Positions 25,446 to 35,054 are shown, numbered from the stretch's first letter. The stretch is DNA of 64,000 nt from Pantoea sp. (GCF_028283705.1 NZ_JAPWKD010000034.1:186001-250000), one strand, 5' to 3'. The notes: generated from the sequence alone by a model not told the origin. Numbers and translations: made by a program.

Positions 25446-26885
25446 ATGAAAGAAAGCTACCAGATAGCATCACACTTCTATGATGAGATGTTGCTGAGCG
25501 ACGGCCAACACCGCGCTCACTATCAGCACTACTGGGAATGGTTGCAAGCGGCGGACAAAGAGGCAGTGGCGCGTAAACGCGAAGAAGCGGAACTTTTGTT
25601 TCATCGCGTTGGCATCACCTTCAACGTCTATGGCGAAGACGGCGGCGCAGAGCGCCTGATTCCGTTCGATAGCGTGCCGCGCATTATTCCTGCCAGCGAA
25701 TGGGCGATGCTCGATCGCGGTATCCGACAACGGGTACAAGCCCTCAATGCCTTCCTGCATGATATCTACCACCAGCAGCACATCCTGAAAGCGGGCATCA
25801 TTCCGGCCGAGCAGGTACTGGTCAACGATCAATACCAACCCTGCATGCAGGGCGTTGATCTGCATCGCAATATCTATGCGCATATCGTTGGCGTGGATAT
25901 GGTGCGTAACAATGATGGCGAGTATTACGTGCTGGAGGATAACCTGCGCACCCCGTCTGGCGTCTCCTATATGCTGGAGAACCGCAAGATGATGATGCGC
26001 CTCTACCCGGAGTTGTTTGCCGAGCAGCATGTGGCCCCGGTGGAGCGTTATCCGTCACACCTGTTGCAGACGCTGCGTGAAAGCTCGCCGGTAAACGATC
26101 CGGTGGTGGTGGTGCTGACGCCAGGCCGCTTCAACAGCGCCTATTTCGAACACAGTTTCCTCGCGCAGCAAATGGGTGTGGAGCTGGTGGAAAGCGCTGA
26201 CCTGTTTGTTAAAGATGGCGCGGTGATGATGCGTACCACCGCCGGACCCTGCAAGGTCGATGTGATCTATCGTCGCGTCGATGATGCCTTCCTCGATCCG
26301 CTGGCGTTCCGTCCGGATTCGATGCTTGGCGTCCCGGGATTGCTGTCGGTGTATCGTGCCGGGAATGTGGTGCTGGCGAATGCTATCGGCACCGGGGTAG
26401 CCGATGACAAATCGATCTACCCTTATGTGCCGGATATGATCCGCTTTTACCTCGACGAAGATCCGATCCTCAACAACGTTCCTACCTGGCAGTGCCGCAA
26501 TCCGAAAGATCTCACCTACGTACTGGCGAACCTCGACAAGATGGTGGTGAAGGAAGTGCACGGGGCGGGTGGCTACGGCATGCTGATTGGTCCGGTGGCC
26601 AGCCAGCAGGAACTGAGCGATTTCCGCGCGCGCTTACAGGCGCGGCCCGATAACTACATCGCGCAAGACACTCTGTCGCTCTCCACCTGTCCGACGTTTA
26701 TCGACAACGGTCTCGCGCCGCGTCATATCGACCTGCGTCCGTTTGCCCTGTGTGGAGCGGATATCCGTCTGGTGCCGGGCGGTCTGACCCGTGTGGCATT
26801 GACAGAAGGCTCGCTGGTGGTGAACTCGTCGCAGGGCGGCGGTACTAAGGACACCTGGGTTCTGGAGGATGATGAATCATGCTAA
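25446..26885 (+). CDS. Circularly permuted ATP-grasp protein of the Anbu operon
   Basis: 479 residues of the COG2308-type permuted ATP-grasp family, predicted to join an amino acid or peptide to a carboxyl group using ATP. Visible blocks are YYVLEDNLRTPSGVSYMLENR, here split as LEDNLRTPSGVSY near residue 165 and MVVKEVHGAGGYGM near residue 370, together carrying the acidic and glycine-rich nucleotide-site residues. First gene of a four-gene operon with alpha-E, transglutaminase and Anbu, each overlapping or nearly touching the next. Iyer, Aravind and colleagues predicted such clusters to make and process peptide-like products; the product is unknown. Preceded by a sigma-54 promoter and NtrC-type site. 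Confidence 0.9.
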   Translation: MKESYQIASHFYDEMLLSDGQHRAHYQHYWEWLQAADKEAVARKREEAELLFHRVGITFNVYGEDGGAERLIPFDSVPRIIPASEWAMLDRGIRQRVQALNAFLHDIYHQQHILKAGIIPAEQVLVNDQYQPCMQGVDLHRNIYAHIVGVDMVRNNDGEYYVLEDNLRTPSGVSYMLENRKMMMRLYPELFAEQHVAPVERYPSHLLQTLRESSPVNDPVVVVLTPGRFNSAYFEHSFLAQQMGVELVESADLFVKDGAVMMRTTAGPCKVDVIYRRVDDAFLDPLAFRPDSMLGVPGLLSVYRAGNVVLANAIGTGVADDKSIYPYVPDMIRFYLDEDPILNNVPTWQCRNPKDLTYVLANLDKMVVKEVHGAGGYGMLIGPVASQQELSDFRARLQARPDNYIAQDTLSLSTCPTFIDNGLAPRHIDLRPFALCGADIRLVPGGLTRVALTEGSLVVNSSQGGGTKDTWVLEDDESC

Positions 26886-27808
26886 GCCGCACGGCCAGTG
26901 GCCTCTATTGGATGGCGCGCTATCTGGAGCGCGCAGAACAACTTGCCCGGGTGCTGGATGTGACCAACCGGCTGTCGCTGATGCCGGTACGCAACAGCCA
27001 CGGTGATGAGCTGCTGTTACCGCTCAACCTCACCGGCACGCGTCAGCTGTTTGAAACCCTGAACGGGCGTTTCACCATGCCCCAGCTGTTCAACTTCTTT
27101 GCCCTCGACGAACGCAATCCCAGTAGCATTTTTTGCTGCTGGCAATCGGCATGGAACAACGCCCACGCGGTGCGCGGCAGCCTCTCGTCTGAAGTGTGGG
27201 AGAGCATCAACTCCACCTGGATTGAGATGCGTAACATGCGCCGTCGTGGCATTTCCAGTGCCAATGCCGACAGCTTTTTCGACTGGGTAAAAGAGCGCTG
27301 CCACCTGTTTCGCGGCGCGATGTTTGGCACCCTGCTGCGCGGCGATGCGATGAGTTTTATCCGCCTCGGCACCCTGATGGAACGCGCCGACGGTAGCGCC
27401 CGTTTGCTGAGCGTGAATCAGCAATTGCTTGAGCAGCACCCTGATTCGGTGCGCGAATATTACTGCCTCGACACCCTGCTGCGTGCGGTGTCCGCGCGCG
27501 AGGCCTACAACGCGATCTTCAAACAACAGCTGATGCCGGATCTGGTCAACGAGATGCTGATCCTGCGCAGCGAAAGTCCGCGATCGTTGCATTCCTGCAT
27601 CGAAGAGATCGCCAATCAACTGGAGCAGATCGGCAGCAGCGGAGAAGATCGTCCGCGTTACCTCGCCACCGTGCTGTTGGCCGAGATGCGCTTCAGTACC
27701 TGGGAAAGCCTGACGCGTGCGGGACTCAACAACTGGCTGAATCACTTCCTGGAAGACATTAATCAATTGGCTGACAGCATTAATCACACCTATCTGGAGG
27801 CGAAATGA
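26879..27808 (+). CDS. Alpha-E domain protein (DUF403 type)
   Basis: 309-residue, all-helical protein of the alpha-E family (COG2307), always found next to the permuted ATP-grasp protein in such clusters and presumed to be its partner. Typical N-terminal text is LSRTASGLYWMARYLERAEQLAR. It contains several Glu and Arg residues spaced along helices, e.g. FIRLGTLMERADGSARLL. No catalytic activity has been assigned. It begins 7 bp inside the ATP-grasp gene and its stop overlaps the transglutaminase start by 4 bp (ATGA), so the three are translationally coupled. Confidence 0.9.
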   Translation: MLSRTASGLYWMARYLERAEQLARVLDVTNRLSLMPVRNSHGDELLLPLNLTGTRQLFETLNGRFTMPQLFNFFALDERNPSSIFCCWQSAWNNAHAVRGSLSSEVWESINSTWIEMRNMRRRGISSANADSFFDWVKERCHLFRGAMFGTLLRGDAMSFIRLGTLMERADGSARLLSVNQQLLEQHPDSVREYYCLDTLLRAVSAREAYNAIFKQQLMPDLVNEMLILRSESPRSLHSCIEEIANQLEQIGSSGEDRPRYLATVLLAEMRFSTWESLTRAGLNNWLNHFLEDINQLADSINHTYLEAK

Positions 27809-28602
27809 GACTGAACATCGAGCACAAAACCTGGTATGCCTGGGAGCATCAGGTCAAACTCAGCACCCAGTATCTGCGCCTGACGCCGCAAAATTCGGTG
27901 CATCAACAAATTCTGTCGTGGGAGCTGGCGCTGCCGTGTGAAGCCACGCGCACCGTTGATGCTTACGGCAACGTGATGCATGTCCTGACGCTGGATACCC
28001 CGCATCAGATGCTGGAGATTACCGCCCGTGGCGTGGTGGATATTCTTGATGATGGTGAGATGGCCGCCGATCCCGATTCCACCCTGTCGCCACTTATTTT
28101 CCTGCGCGGCACGCCGCTGACCCAGCCAGATAGCGCGATCCGCGATTTTGCCCTGCGTTACTGGCGAGCGGAAGCGCCACTCGCCAGCCTGGAGAAACTG
28201 ATGGGCGAGTTGCTACTGAAAATGCCTTACCGCCCCGGCAGCACCCAGGTGACTGATACCGCCGCGAAAGTATTTGCCGCCGGCTCTGGCGTTTGCCAGG
28301 ATCACAGCCACGTGTTTCTTGCCTGCTGTCGCAGTCTGGGGATTCCGGCGCGTTATGTCAGCGGTTATCTCTATACTGACAATGTCGAACACGTTGCCAC
28401 CCATGCCTGGGTTGAGGCCTGGCTGGATGGCAGTTGGCACAGCTTTGATATCACCAACAATACCCGCAGTACGCGGCAGCATTTGCGGCTGGCGGTGGGC
28501 GTGGATTATCTCGATGCCTGTCCGGTACGCGGTATGCGGCTGGGTGGTGGGGGTGAAGATATGCTGGCGGTGGCCGCGGTGCAACAGGTGCACTCGCAGT
28601 AG
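27805..28602 (+). CDS. Transglutaminase-like cysteine protease of the Anbu operon
   Basis: 265 residues. An N-terminal beta-rich domain (about 1-90, opening with LNIEHKTWYAWEHQVKLS) is followed by a transglutaminase core. The catalytic triad is visible: Cys in GSGVCQDHSHVFLA (near 172), His in VATHAWVEAW (near 206) and Asp in SFDITNN (near 221). Such enzymes hydrolyse or transfer at peptide or isopeptide bonds, so it may cut or trim the product made by the ATP-grasp partner. No signal peptide, so cytoplasmic. Third gene of the operon. Confidence 0.92.
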   Translation: MRLNIEHKTWYAWEHQVKLSTQYLRLTPQNSVHQQILSWELALPCEATRTVDAYGNVMHVLTLDTPHQMLEITARGVVDILDDGEMAADPDSTLSPLIFLRGTPLTQPDSAIRDFALRYWRAEAPLASLEKLMGELLLKMPYRPGSTQVTDTAAKVFAAGSGVCQDHSHVFLACCRSLGIPARYVSGYLYTDNVEHVATHAWVEAWLDGSWHSFDITNNTRSTRQHLRLAVGVDYLDACPVRGMRLGGGGEDMLAVAAVQQVHSQ

Positions 28603-28625
28603 TAATTTTCTTTGCAGGCGTGACT

Positions 28626-29330
28626 ATGACTTATTGTGTGGCAATGCGTTTATCATCAGGGATGATTTTTGTTTCCGACTCTCGCACCAATGCGGGGGTT
28701 GACCATATTTCGTCGTTTCGTAAGTTGCATGTGTTCCAGGTGGATGATGAACGCACGCTGGTGCTGCAAAGTGCTGGCAACCTCGCCACCACGCAAAGCG
28801 TGATGAGCCTGCTACGACGCGGTTGTGATGACCACGATCAGCCCAATTTGCTGAATGGGAAATCGCTGTATGACATTGCGCTGCTGGTGGGGGAAATGCT
28901 GCGCGAAGTGATCAAGCGCGATGGTGAAGAGTTTGGCGGCACACTGCTGCTCGGCGGCCAGATCCGCGGTGAGGAACCGCGGTTGTTCCAGATCTATCCG
29001 CAGGGCAATTTTATTGAGGCCAGCGTCGATACGCCGTATTTCCAGATTGGTGAAAGCAAATACGGCAAACCGATTATCGACCGCGTGTTGCGCTACGAAA
29101 CGCCGCTCAACCAGGCGATGCAATGTGCGCTGATCTCGATGGATTCTACGCTGGCGAGTAATATCTCAGTAGGGCTGCCGCTGGATGTCATGATTTATCA
29201 CAGCGACAGTTTTAGCGATAACGAGCAGTACCATATCACCGACCAGCATCCCTATTTTTCGCAGATCCGTCAGCTGTGGAGCAAAGGGTTGCTGAGTGTC
29301 TTCTCGCAATTACCCCCGTTGAAACTGTAA
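28626..29330 (+). CDS. Anbu, proteasome-like peptidase
   Basis: 234 residues of the Ntn-hydrolase fold, related to HslV and the 20S beta subunit. After removal of Met the mature N-terminus would be Thr1 (TYCVAMRL), with Asp17 (FVSDSR) and a Lys at position 32 (FRKLHVF), the proteasome triad. I chose ATG 28626 instead of the GTG six bases earlier, because only the ATG exposes Thr1. Anbu is known to form open helical rings rather than a closed barrel, and its substrate is unknown. Last gene of the operon, 23 bp after the transglutaminase gene, followed by a palindromic repeat. Confidence 0.92.
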   Translation: MTYCVAMRLSSGMIFVSDSRTNAGVDHISSFRKLHVFQVDDERTLVLQSAGNLATTQSVMSLLRRGCDDHDQPNLLNGKSLYDIALLVGEMLREVIKRDGEEFGGTLLLGGQIRGEEPRLFQIYPQGNFIEASVDTPYFQIGESKYGKPIIDRVLRYETPLNQAMQCALISMDSTLASNISVGLPLDVMIYHSDSFSDNEQYHITDQHPYFSQIRQLWSKGLLSVFSQLPPLKL

Positions 29331-29349
29331 CGGCGCAATTTATTGCGCC
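29327..29349. repeat. Palindromic intergenic repeat, copy 3 (end of anbu)
   Basis: GTAACGGCGCAAT core with TATTGCGCC; arms GGCGCAAT / ATTGCGCC. A degraded member of the repeat family, with A:T where the other copies have G:C. Overlaps the anbu stop. Confidence 0.7.
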
Positions 29350-29439
29350 TATTATTAAAGCATGCCGCCACGGTCATAAATCTGAAAGCAAGCCGTTTTA
29401 ACTTCTGAGCGATAATCGCTCGTTATAAGAAGGTGAACA

Positions 29440-31161
29440 ATGTTTTCTGTTGATCAGGTTCTCAATACTTACTGGCCAGGACATCAACCAGCAGGCTGGC
29501 AAAAAAGCCTGCTGAAATGGGTACTGCGTGAAGGGGAGTTTCAGCAATTCGCAGCACGCTACCGCCACCTGCAAGGGGTGGATATGGTAGAGCAGGTGCT
29601 GGAGTATCTTGACGTTCGTTGTGAATTAAGTGAACGCGATCTGGAACAGATTCCGGGCACTGGGCCGGTGGTGATAATGGCCAACCATCCGCTCGGCGCG
29701 CTGGATGGTCTCGCCCTGCTGGCGGCGGTCTCACAGGTGCGGCGCGATGTGAAAATCGTTGCTAACCGTATGTTGATGATGCTGGAGCCGCTCAATAGCC
29801 TGATGTTGCCAGTGGATAATATGGGCAACCGAACCAACCGTGAACAGCTGACCCAGATGCAACGGCATCTCGATAATCAGGGCGCATTAATTATCTTTCC
29901 GGCGGGGGAAGTTTCCCGCCTCACCAGCCGTGGTGTGCGTGATCGCGTCTGGCATCACAGCTTCCTGCGTCTTGCTGCGCGTGCCCGTGCCCCTCTGGTG
30001 CCGGTGCATGTGATGGGACGTAACAGCCTCACTTTTTATACCGCCTCTCACCTCTCCCCGGCTCTGGCGTTGCTGATGTTGGTGCGTGAAATGTTTCGCC
30101 AGCGCGGCTCGCGTATCAAACTGCATATTGGTGAACAGATCCCCTTTGCCCATTGGCACGATGGCCACACGCCGGGCAGAGAGCTGGCGAAACGGCTATG
30201 CAAACATCTGTATCGTGTTGGTCAGGGGCGGCCTGGTCTGTTCCAGACCGAAGCGGCGATTGCGCGTCCGGAAGATCGAGCCGAACTGAAAAAAGCGCTG
30301 CTGGAGAGTGAACGGCTGGGCACCCTGCCGGATGGTAAGCAGATCTACCTGTGGCGGCGTAACGGCGCCAGCTGGGTGCCGCTGCTGCGTGAGCTGGGGC
30401 GTCTGCGTGAGATTGCTTTCCGTGCCGTGGGCGAAGGCAGCGGCAGACGCCGCGATCTGGATAAGTACGATGATGATTATTATCACCTGATCCTGTGGGA
30501 TGACGCGCAGCTGGAAATTGTGGGCGCGTACCGCTTTATCCCAGGTGCGGAACAGCTGGAACGACGTGGTCTGGAAGGGATCTACAGCGATAGCCTGTTC
30601 CATTATGACGAACGGATGCTGCCGATTATCCGTCAGGGGCTGGAGCTGGGGCGTAGTTTTATTCAGCCAGCTTACTGGGGCAAACGCGGGCTGGATTATC
30701 TGTGGATGGGCATTGGTGCCTATATCGCTCGTTACCCGGAAACCCGTTATCTGTTTGGCCCGGTGTCGATCTCCGGCGGCATGCCGCTGGCGGCACGTGA
30801 TCTGCTGGTGGCGTTTTATCGCCTCTATTTCCCCACCGAGCTGCCGCTGGCAACCTCACGCCGTCCCTATCCGGCCTCTCTACCTGAAGTGCTGGCGCAG
30901 TTCACCGGCGATAATTATCAGGAAGATTTACGCCGCCTGAAGCATCTGCTCGCCAACCTCGGTACCGCCATTCCGACGCTGTACAAACAATATTCCGAGC
31001 TGTGCGAACCGGGCGGGGTGCAGTTTATTGATTTTGGTAGCGATCCCGATTTCAACAACTGTATCGATGGGCTGGTGCTGGTCGATCTGACCCGCGTTAA
31101 GGCCGCGCGCTATGAGCGCTATATCGCGATGCATCTGGCGGAGGCTGGCACAGAAACGTAA
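29440..31161 (+). CDS. Bifunctional acyltransferase, OlsF-like (ornithine-lipid synthase)
   Basis: 573 residues with two acyltransferase halves. The N-terminal half has PlsC-like blocks NHPLGALDGL (near 87) and FPAGEVSR (near 151). The C-terminal half has an OlsB/GNAT-like fold, with VGAYRFIPG near 365 and FGPVSISGGMPL near 432. This order and length match OlsF of Serratia (about 579), which makes ornithine lipids from ornithine and two acyl-ACPs; there the C-terminal half does the first acylation. Ornithine lipids commonly replace phospholipids during phosphate shortage. A Pho-box-like array follows the gene, though it points to the downstream ABC operon. AAGGTG lies before the ATG. A short palindrome GAGCGA/TCGCTC precedes it. 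Confidence 0.78.
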   Translation: MFSVDQVLNTYWPGHQPAGWQKSLLKWVLREGEFQQFAARYRHLQGVDMVEQVLEYLDVRCELSERDLEQIPGTGPVVIMANHPLGALDGLALLAAVSQVRRDVKIVANRMLMMLEPLNSLMLPVDNMGNRTNREQLTQMQRHLDNQGALIIFPAGEVSRLTSRGVRDRVWHHSFLRLAARARAPLVPVHVMGRNSLTFYTASHLSPALALLMLVREMFRQRGSRIKLHIGEQIPFAHWHDGHTPGRELAKRLCKHLYRVGQGRPGLFQTEAAIARPEDRAELKKALLESERLGTLPDGKQIYLWRRNGASWVPLLRELGRLREIAFRAVGEGSGRRRDLDKYDDDYYHLILWDDAQLEIVGAYRFIPGAEQLERRGLEGIYSDSLFHYDERMLPIIRQGLELGRSFIQPAYWGKRGLDYLWMGIGAYIARYPETRYLFGPVSISGGMPLAARDLLVAFYRLYFPTELPLATSRRPYPASLPEVLAQFTGDNYQEDLRRLKHLLANLGTAIPTLYKQYSELCEPGGVQFIDFGSDPDFNNCIDGLVLVDLTRVKAARYERYIAMHLAEAGTET

Positions 31162-31177
31162 GGCGGGTGTCACGGGC

Positions 31178-31217
31178 CTGTCATCTGATTGTCGTAGGGT
31201 CTACGGCGTATTGTCAG
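31178..31217 (+). promoter_or_regulatory. Pho box array upstream of the ABC operon
   Basis: Half-sites CTGTCAT (31178), TTGTCGT (31189) and TTGTCAG (31211) are spaced in multiples of 11 bp, as in PhoB direct repeats; the slot at 31200 is poor. It lies 17 bp before the ATG at 31234. Confidence 0.6.
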
Positions 31218-31233
31218 AGAAAGGCCAGAATTG

Positions 31234-32301
31234 ATGGCGGCTATAACCCTTCGCGGGCTGTGCAAATCCTTTGCGGCACAGCCTGTCCTGCAAGATATCT
31301 CCCTGCATATTGCGCAGGGAGAATTCATTGCCGTACTTGGCCCCTCCGGCTGCGGCAAAACTACCTTATTACGTTTGCTGGCGGGCTTTGAAACCGCGGA
31401 TGCGGGTGAGATTCATGTGGGCGATCGCTGCTTTGCGGCACCCGGCCTGCATCTGCCACCCGAGGAGCGCCAGCTGGGCGTGGTATTCCAGAGCTACGCG
31501 CTGTGGCCGCATATGACAGTAGCGGAGAACGTGGCCTACAGCCTGAAAGTCAACGGTGTGGCGCGGACGGAACGCGAACAGCGTACCCACCAGGCACTGG
31601 CGCTGGTTGGCTTGCAACCCTTCGCTGAACGCCGTCCGGCGGATCTCTCCGGTGGTCAGCGACAGCGCGTGGCATTGGCGCGCTGCCTGGTGGCGCAGCC
31701 CACCCTGGTGCTGCTGGATGAACCGCTCGCCAATCTCGATGTTCATCTGCGCGCTACCATGGAAGAGGAATTTCGCCGCTTCCATCGTCACAGCCATGCC
31801 ACCCTGCTGTACATCACCCACGATCAACATGAAGCGATGGCGCTGGCCGATCGCATCGTGGTGATGGATGGCGGTCGGGTGATGCAGTACGCCACCCCGC
31901 AAACTCTGTGGCGTGAACCGGCCAATGAGATGGTCGCCACCTTTATTGACGATGGCAAAGTGCTGCCGGTGAGCGACATCGAGCCGCTCGGTGACGGGCG
32001 GGCGTTCGCCACGCTCTGCGGTAAGCAGGTGTCGCTGCGTTGCGCACCTCAGCAGCCACCGTGTCCACAGGGCAAAGCCAGTTTTCATGCTGCGGATTTT
32101 CGCCTTGCCCAGCCGGGCGAAGCGCAGTTTGCCGCGCGTGTGCAGCGTGTGATTTATCGTGGCGGCCACCATCAGCTCAACCTGATGCCTCTGGCTATGC
32201 CCGAGAGCAGCCTGACGCTGATGCTGGCGGATGGCCCTGTACCCGTTGCTGATGCCACGATCGGCGTGGCATTGCGCGACGGCTGGATTCTTCCTTCATA
32301 A
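31234..32301 (+). CDS. ABC importer ATP-binding subunit (phosphonate/ferric type, PhnT-like)
   Basis: 355-residue ATPase of the Fe3+/putrescine/phosphonate class. Walker A LGPSGCGKTTLL (near 38), signature LSGGQRQRVALAR (near 134), Walker B LVLLDEPLANLD (near 154) and the switch His in ITHDQHEAMAL are all intact. A C-terminal TOBE-like domain follows (about 240-355). Start chosen at ATG 31234; a TTG three bases upstream is possible. The Pho-box array and the set of three proteins with lengths close to the putative 2-aminoethylphosphonate set PhnT2-PhnS2-PhnU2 suggest a phosphonate or related phosphorus compound, but an iron importer of the Fbp type is the alternative. Confidence 0.88.
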   Translation: MAAITLRGLCKSFAAQPVLQDISLHIAQGEFIAVLGPSGCGKTTLLRLLAGFETADAGEIHVGDRCFAAPGLHLPPEERQLGVVFQSYALWPHMTVAENVAYSLKVNGVARTEREQRTHQALALVGLQPFAERRPADLSGGQRQRVALARCLVAQPTLVLLDEPLANLDVHLRATMEEEFRRFHRHSHATLLYITHDQHEAMALADRIVVMDGGRVMQYATPQTLWREPANEMVATFIDDGKVLPVSDIEPLGDGRAFATLCGKQVSLRCAPQQPPCPQGKASFHAADFRLAQPGEAQFAARVQRVIYRGGHHQLNLMPLAMPESSLTLMLADGPVPVADATIGVALRDGWILPS

Positions 32302-32307
32302 CAACTC

Positions 32308-33309
32308 ATGGAAAAGGCTATGCGCACTTCGTTGAATGTTTTGCTGTTATCCAGTGGATTACTGCTTTCCGCCGTCAGCCATGCCGATGCAACGCCGTCG
32401 GGCAAGCTGGTGGTGTATACCTCACAAGCGCCGGAAATCGCGCAACAAACCATTGATGCCTTCAAAGCGGCTTATCCCAACATTGAGGTGGAGTGGACAC
32501 GTAACGGCACCACGCAACTGATGAATGTGCTGCGCACGGAAATGATGAGCGGCGAGGCGAAGCCGGATGTGCTGCTGATCGCCGATGCCATTAACCTCGG
32601 TGCGCTGAAAAAAGAGAACCAGCTTTACAGCTACCAGGACGCGCCGGTCAGCCATATCAATCCCTCGTTCTACGACAAAGACAAAACCTTCTTTGGTACC
32701 AAAATTATCTCCACGGTGATCGCCTATAACACCCAGCATGCCAAACCGATCGACAGCTGGAATGCGCTGGCGGTGGAAGCCAATAAAGGTCAGATCGCCA
32801 TGCCCAGCCCGCTTTATTCCGGGGCGGCGCTGTATAAGCTGCATACCGACATCAATACGCCGGATATCGGCTGGAACTTCTACAAAAAACTGGCGGCGAT
32901 GGGCGTTGCCCCGCAAGGTGGCAATGGTCCGGCACTGAAAGCCGTCGCCAGCGGGCTGGATAAATATGGCGTGATCACCGATGCTGACGTGATCCTGGCA
33001 AAGAAAAAAGGATCACCGGTTGATCTGGTCTATCCGAAAGAGGGCGTTTCTTACGTCACCGAACCCGTAGCGATCATGAAGACGGTGCACAACCTGCCTG
33101 CCGCCAAAGCTTTTGTGAACTTTATCCTGTCGGAGCAGGGGCAGAAGTTAGTGGTTGAGCAGGGGAACCGCCCGGTTGACGATCGCGTGTCGGCCCCGGC
33201 AGGCTTCACGCCGATCAGCCAGATCAAGCTGCTGACGCCAGACGTGGCGAAAGCAATTAACGAAGATGCTGAGGTGCGCGACCAGTTCACCCAGTTATTC
33301 GGCGGCTGA
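32308..33309 (+). CDS. ABC importer periplasmic substrate-binding protein (PhnS-like)
   Basis: 333 residues. A signal peptide (RTSLNVLLLSSGLLLSAVSHA, cleaved near residue 26) precedes an extracellular solute-binding fold of the ferric/phosphonate class: LVVYTSQAPEIAQQTIDAF at the start and KPDVLLIADAINLG near residue 85. I did not see the paired Tyr residues that bind iron in FbpA (the position near YSGAALYK differs), which fits a non-iron substrate. The start is either ATG 32308 or ATG 32320; neither has a strong ribosome site. Between the ATPase and permease genes, 6 bp after the former. Confidence 0.85.
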   Translation: MEKAMRTSLNVLLLSSGLLLSAVSHADATPSGKLVVYTSQAPEIAQQTIDAFKAAYPNIEVEWTRNGTTQLMNVLRTEMMSGEAKPDVLLIADAINLGALKKENQLYSYQDAPVSHINPSFYDKDKTFFGTKIISTVIAYNTQHAKPIDSWNALAVEANKGQIAMPSPLYSGAALYKLHTDINTPDIGWNFYKKLAAMGVAPQGGNGPALKAVASGLDKYGVITDADVILAKKKGSPVDLVYPKEGVSYVTEPVAIMKTVHNLPAAKAFVNFILSEQGQKLVVEQGNRPVDDRVSAPAGFTPISQIKLLTPDVAKAINEDAEVRDQFTQLFGG

Positions 33310-35054
33310 TGATGAGCGTGCTGAGCAACGAATGGCACAGCCGTGTGCGCAGCGGACAGCGCTGGCGGCTACGCAGCGAAGGGGTGATTCTGGCACTGAT
33401 GGTGCTGCTGATTGCATCATTGTCGGTGGCCCCGCTGCTGCGCCTGGTGTGGACTGCCATTGCGCCACAGGGGGTGCCGGATGCGGCGCGACTGTGGCGT
33501 TTGCTCGCCAGCGAACGCGTATTGATCGCCACAGGCAACACCCTGCTGATTGCCCTCAGCTCAACCGCCATTTCCCTGTTGCTCGGCACCCTTGCCGCCT
33601 GGCTGGTGGCACTCACCGATTTGCGGGCGAAAACCGCCTGGGTGTTTGCTTTTATCCTGCCACTGATGATCCCACCGCAGGTCACGGCGCTGGCATGGTT
33701 GCAGGCGTTAGCGCCTTCCAGCCCGCTGGCGTTATTGTTTGCCGGGCTGGGGTTGCCGTGGTTTGCACCCGGAGAACAGCCGCTCTATTCCATGACGGGC
33801 ATTGTGTTGTTGCTGGGTATGCACAATGCGCCGCTGGTGTTTCTTACCGTGCGCGCCGGGTTGCGCCGTCTGCCTGCTGATTTGGTCGAAGCGGCACAGG
33901 TCAGCGGGGCATCGCGCTGGCGGGTACTGTTCACCATTATTCTGCCGTTAGCGCGCCCGGCGATTTTTGCCGGAGCGGCGCTCACCTTTGTGGCGGCCGC
34001 AGGTAACTTCGGTATCCAGGCGATGTTGGGAATTCCGGCCCGTGTGCCCACCCTGATTACCCTGGTGTATCAGCAGCTGAACGGCATCGGTCCCGCTGCG
34101 CTGCCCAATACTGCGGTGTATGCACTGCTGATCGCCATGATCACCCTGGCGGGTATGGGGGCGAGCGCCTGGCTTGGTGGCCGTCATGATGTGCGGGTCA
34201 GCGGTGCTCCCCGTCTGTGGCATCAATCTCTGGGGCGTGTGCGCGCGCTGGTGGCGTCGCTGGCCTGGCTGTGGATGGTGCTGACGTTGCTGCTTCCGGT
34301 CAGTGCGTTGCTGATCACCGCGCTGACCCACGGTTACGGCCAGGCATTGACCTGGCAAACGCTGACGCTGGAAAACTTCCGCGCTGCCTTGTGGGGTTAT
34401 CCAGCGGTGCGGGATGCTTTTGTGACCAGCCTCGGCCTGACTACGCTGGCCGCCGTTATCCTGACGCTGACTGCGCTGTTTCTGGCTTATTTCCTCAGCT
34501 GGCGACGCACGCGTCTGGTGCGCGGCCTGTGGCTGGCGAGCGAACTCACCTATGCCTTGCCGGGCATTGTCACCGGTGTGGCGGCATTGTTGTTCTTCCT
34601 GCGTCCGCTGCCGTTGGTCAATGTGTCGCTGTATGGCACGGTGTGGATCATCCTCGCCGCCTATCTGGCCAACTTCCTTGCTCTGGTGCTGCGTCCGACG
34701 CTGGCTGGTTTCGCCCAGCTGGAACCGGCACTGGATGAAGCGGCCCGGCTGTGTGGTGCCGGTTTTCTGCGGCGGATGCGCGACATTTTGTTACCGCTGG
34801 CGGCCCCTTCGGCGCTGGCGGGGACGGTGCTGGTGTTCCTCACTGCTCTGAATGAAATCCAGGTATCGGTACTGCTGGTCACGTCCCAGACGCAAACCAT
34901 TGGTCCCACCATCGTCTTTCTCGACGAAGGGGGATCGGCCTCGCTGGCGGCGGCGGTCGGCTGCCTGATGATTGTGGTGGTTTGTCTGCTGATGGCGCTG
35001 GCGACCCGGCTGACGCGGCGTCTGCCGCAGGGGGTATTACCATGGCAAGCGTAA
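33309..35054 (+). CDS. ABC importer fused double permease (PhnU2/FbpB type)
   Basis: 581 residues with two copies of the binding-protein-dependent permease domain in one chain, about 12 membrane helices in all. Each half has an EAA-type coupling loop: DLVEAAQVSGASRWRVLFTI near residue 190 and PALDEAARLCGAGFLRRMRD near residue 475. A single fused chain can serve in place of two permeases. Its start overlaps the binding-protein stop (TGATG) and its end overlaps the next gene by 13 bp, so the whole operon is coupled. Confidence 0.9.
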   Translation: MMSVLSNEWHSRVRSGQRWRLRSEGVILALMVLLIASLSVAPLLRLVWTAIAPQGVPDAARLWRLLASERVLIATGNTLLIALSSTAISLLLGTLAAWLVALTDLRAKTAWVFAFILPLMIPPQVTALAWLQALAPSSPLALLFAGLGLPWFAPGEQPLYSMTGIVLLLGMHNAPLVFLTVRAGLRRLPADLVEAAQVSGASRWRVLFTIILPLARPAIFAGAALTFVAAAGNFGIQAMLGIPARVPTLITLVYQQLNGIGPAALPNTAVYALLIAMITLAGMGASAWLGGRHDVRVSGAPRLWHQSLGRVRALVASLAWLWMVLTLLLPVSALLITALTHGYGQALTWQTLTLENFRAALWGYPAVRDAFVTSLGLTTLAAVILTLTALFLAYFLSWRRTRLVRGLWLASELTYALPGIVTGVAALLFFLRPLPLVNVSLYGTVWIILAAYLANFLALVLRPTLAGFAQLEPALDEAARLCGAGFLRRMRDILLPLAAPSALAGTVLVFLTALNEIQVSVLLVTSQTQTIGPTIVFLDEGGSASLAAAVGCLMIVVVCLLMALATRLTRRLPQGVLPWQA

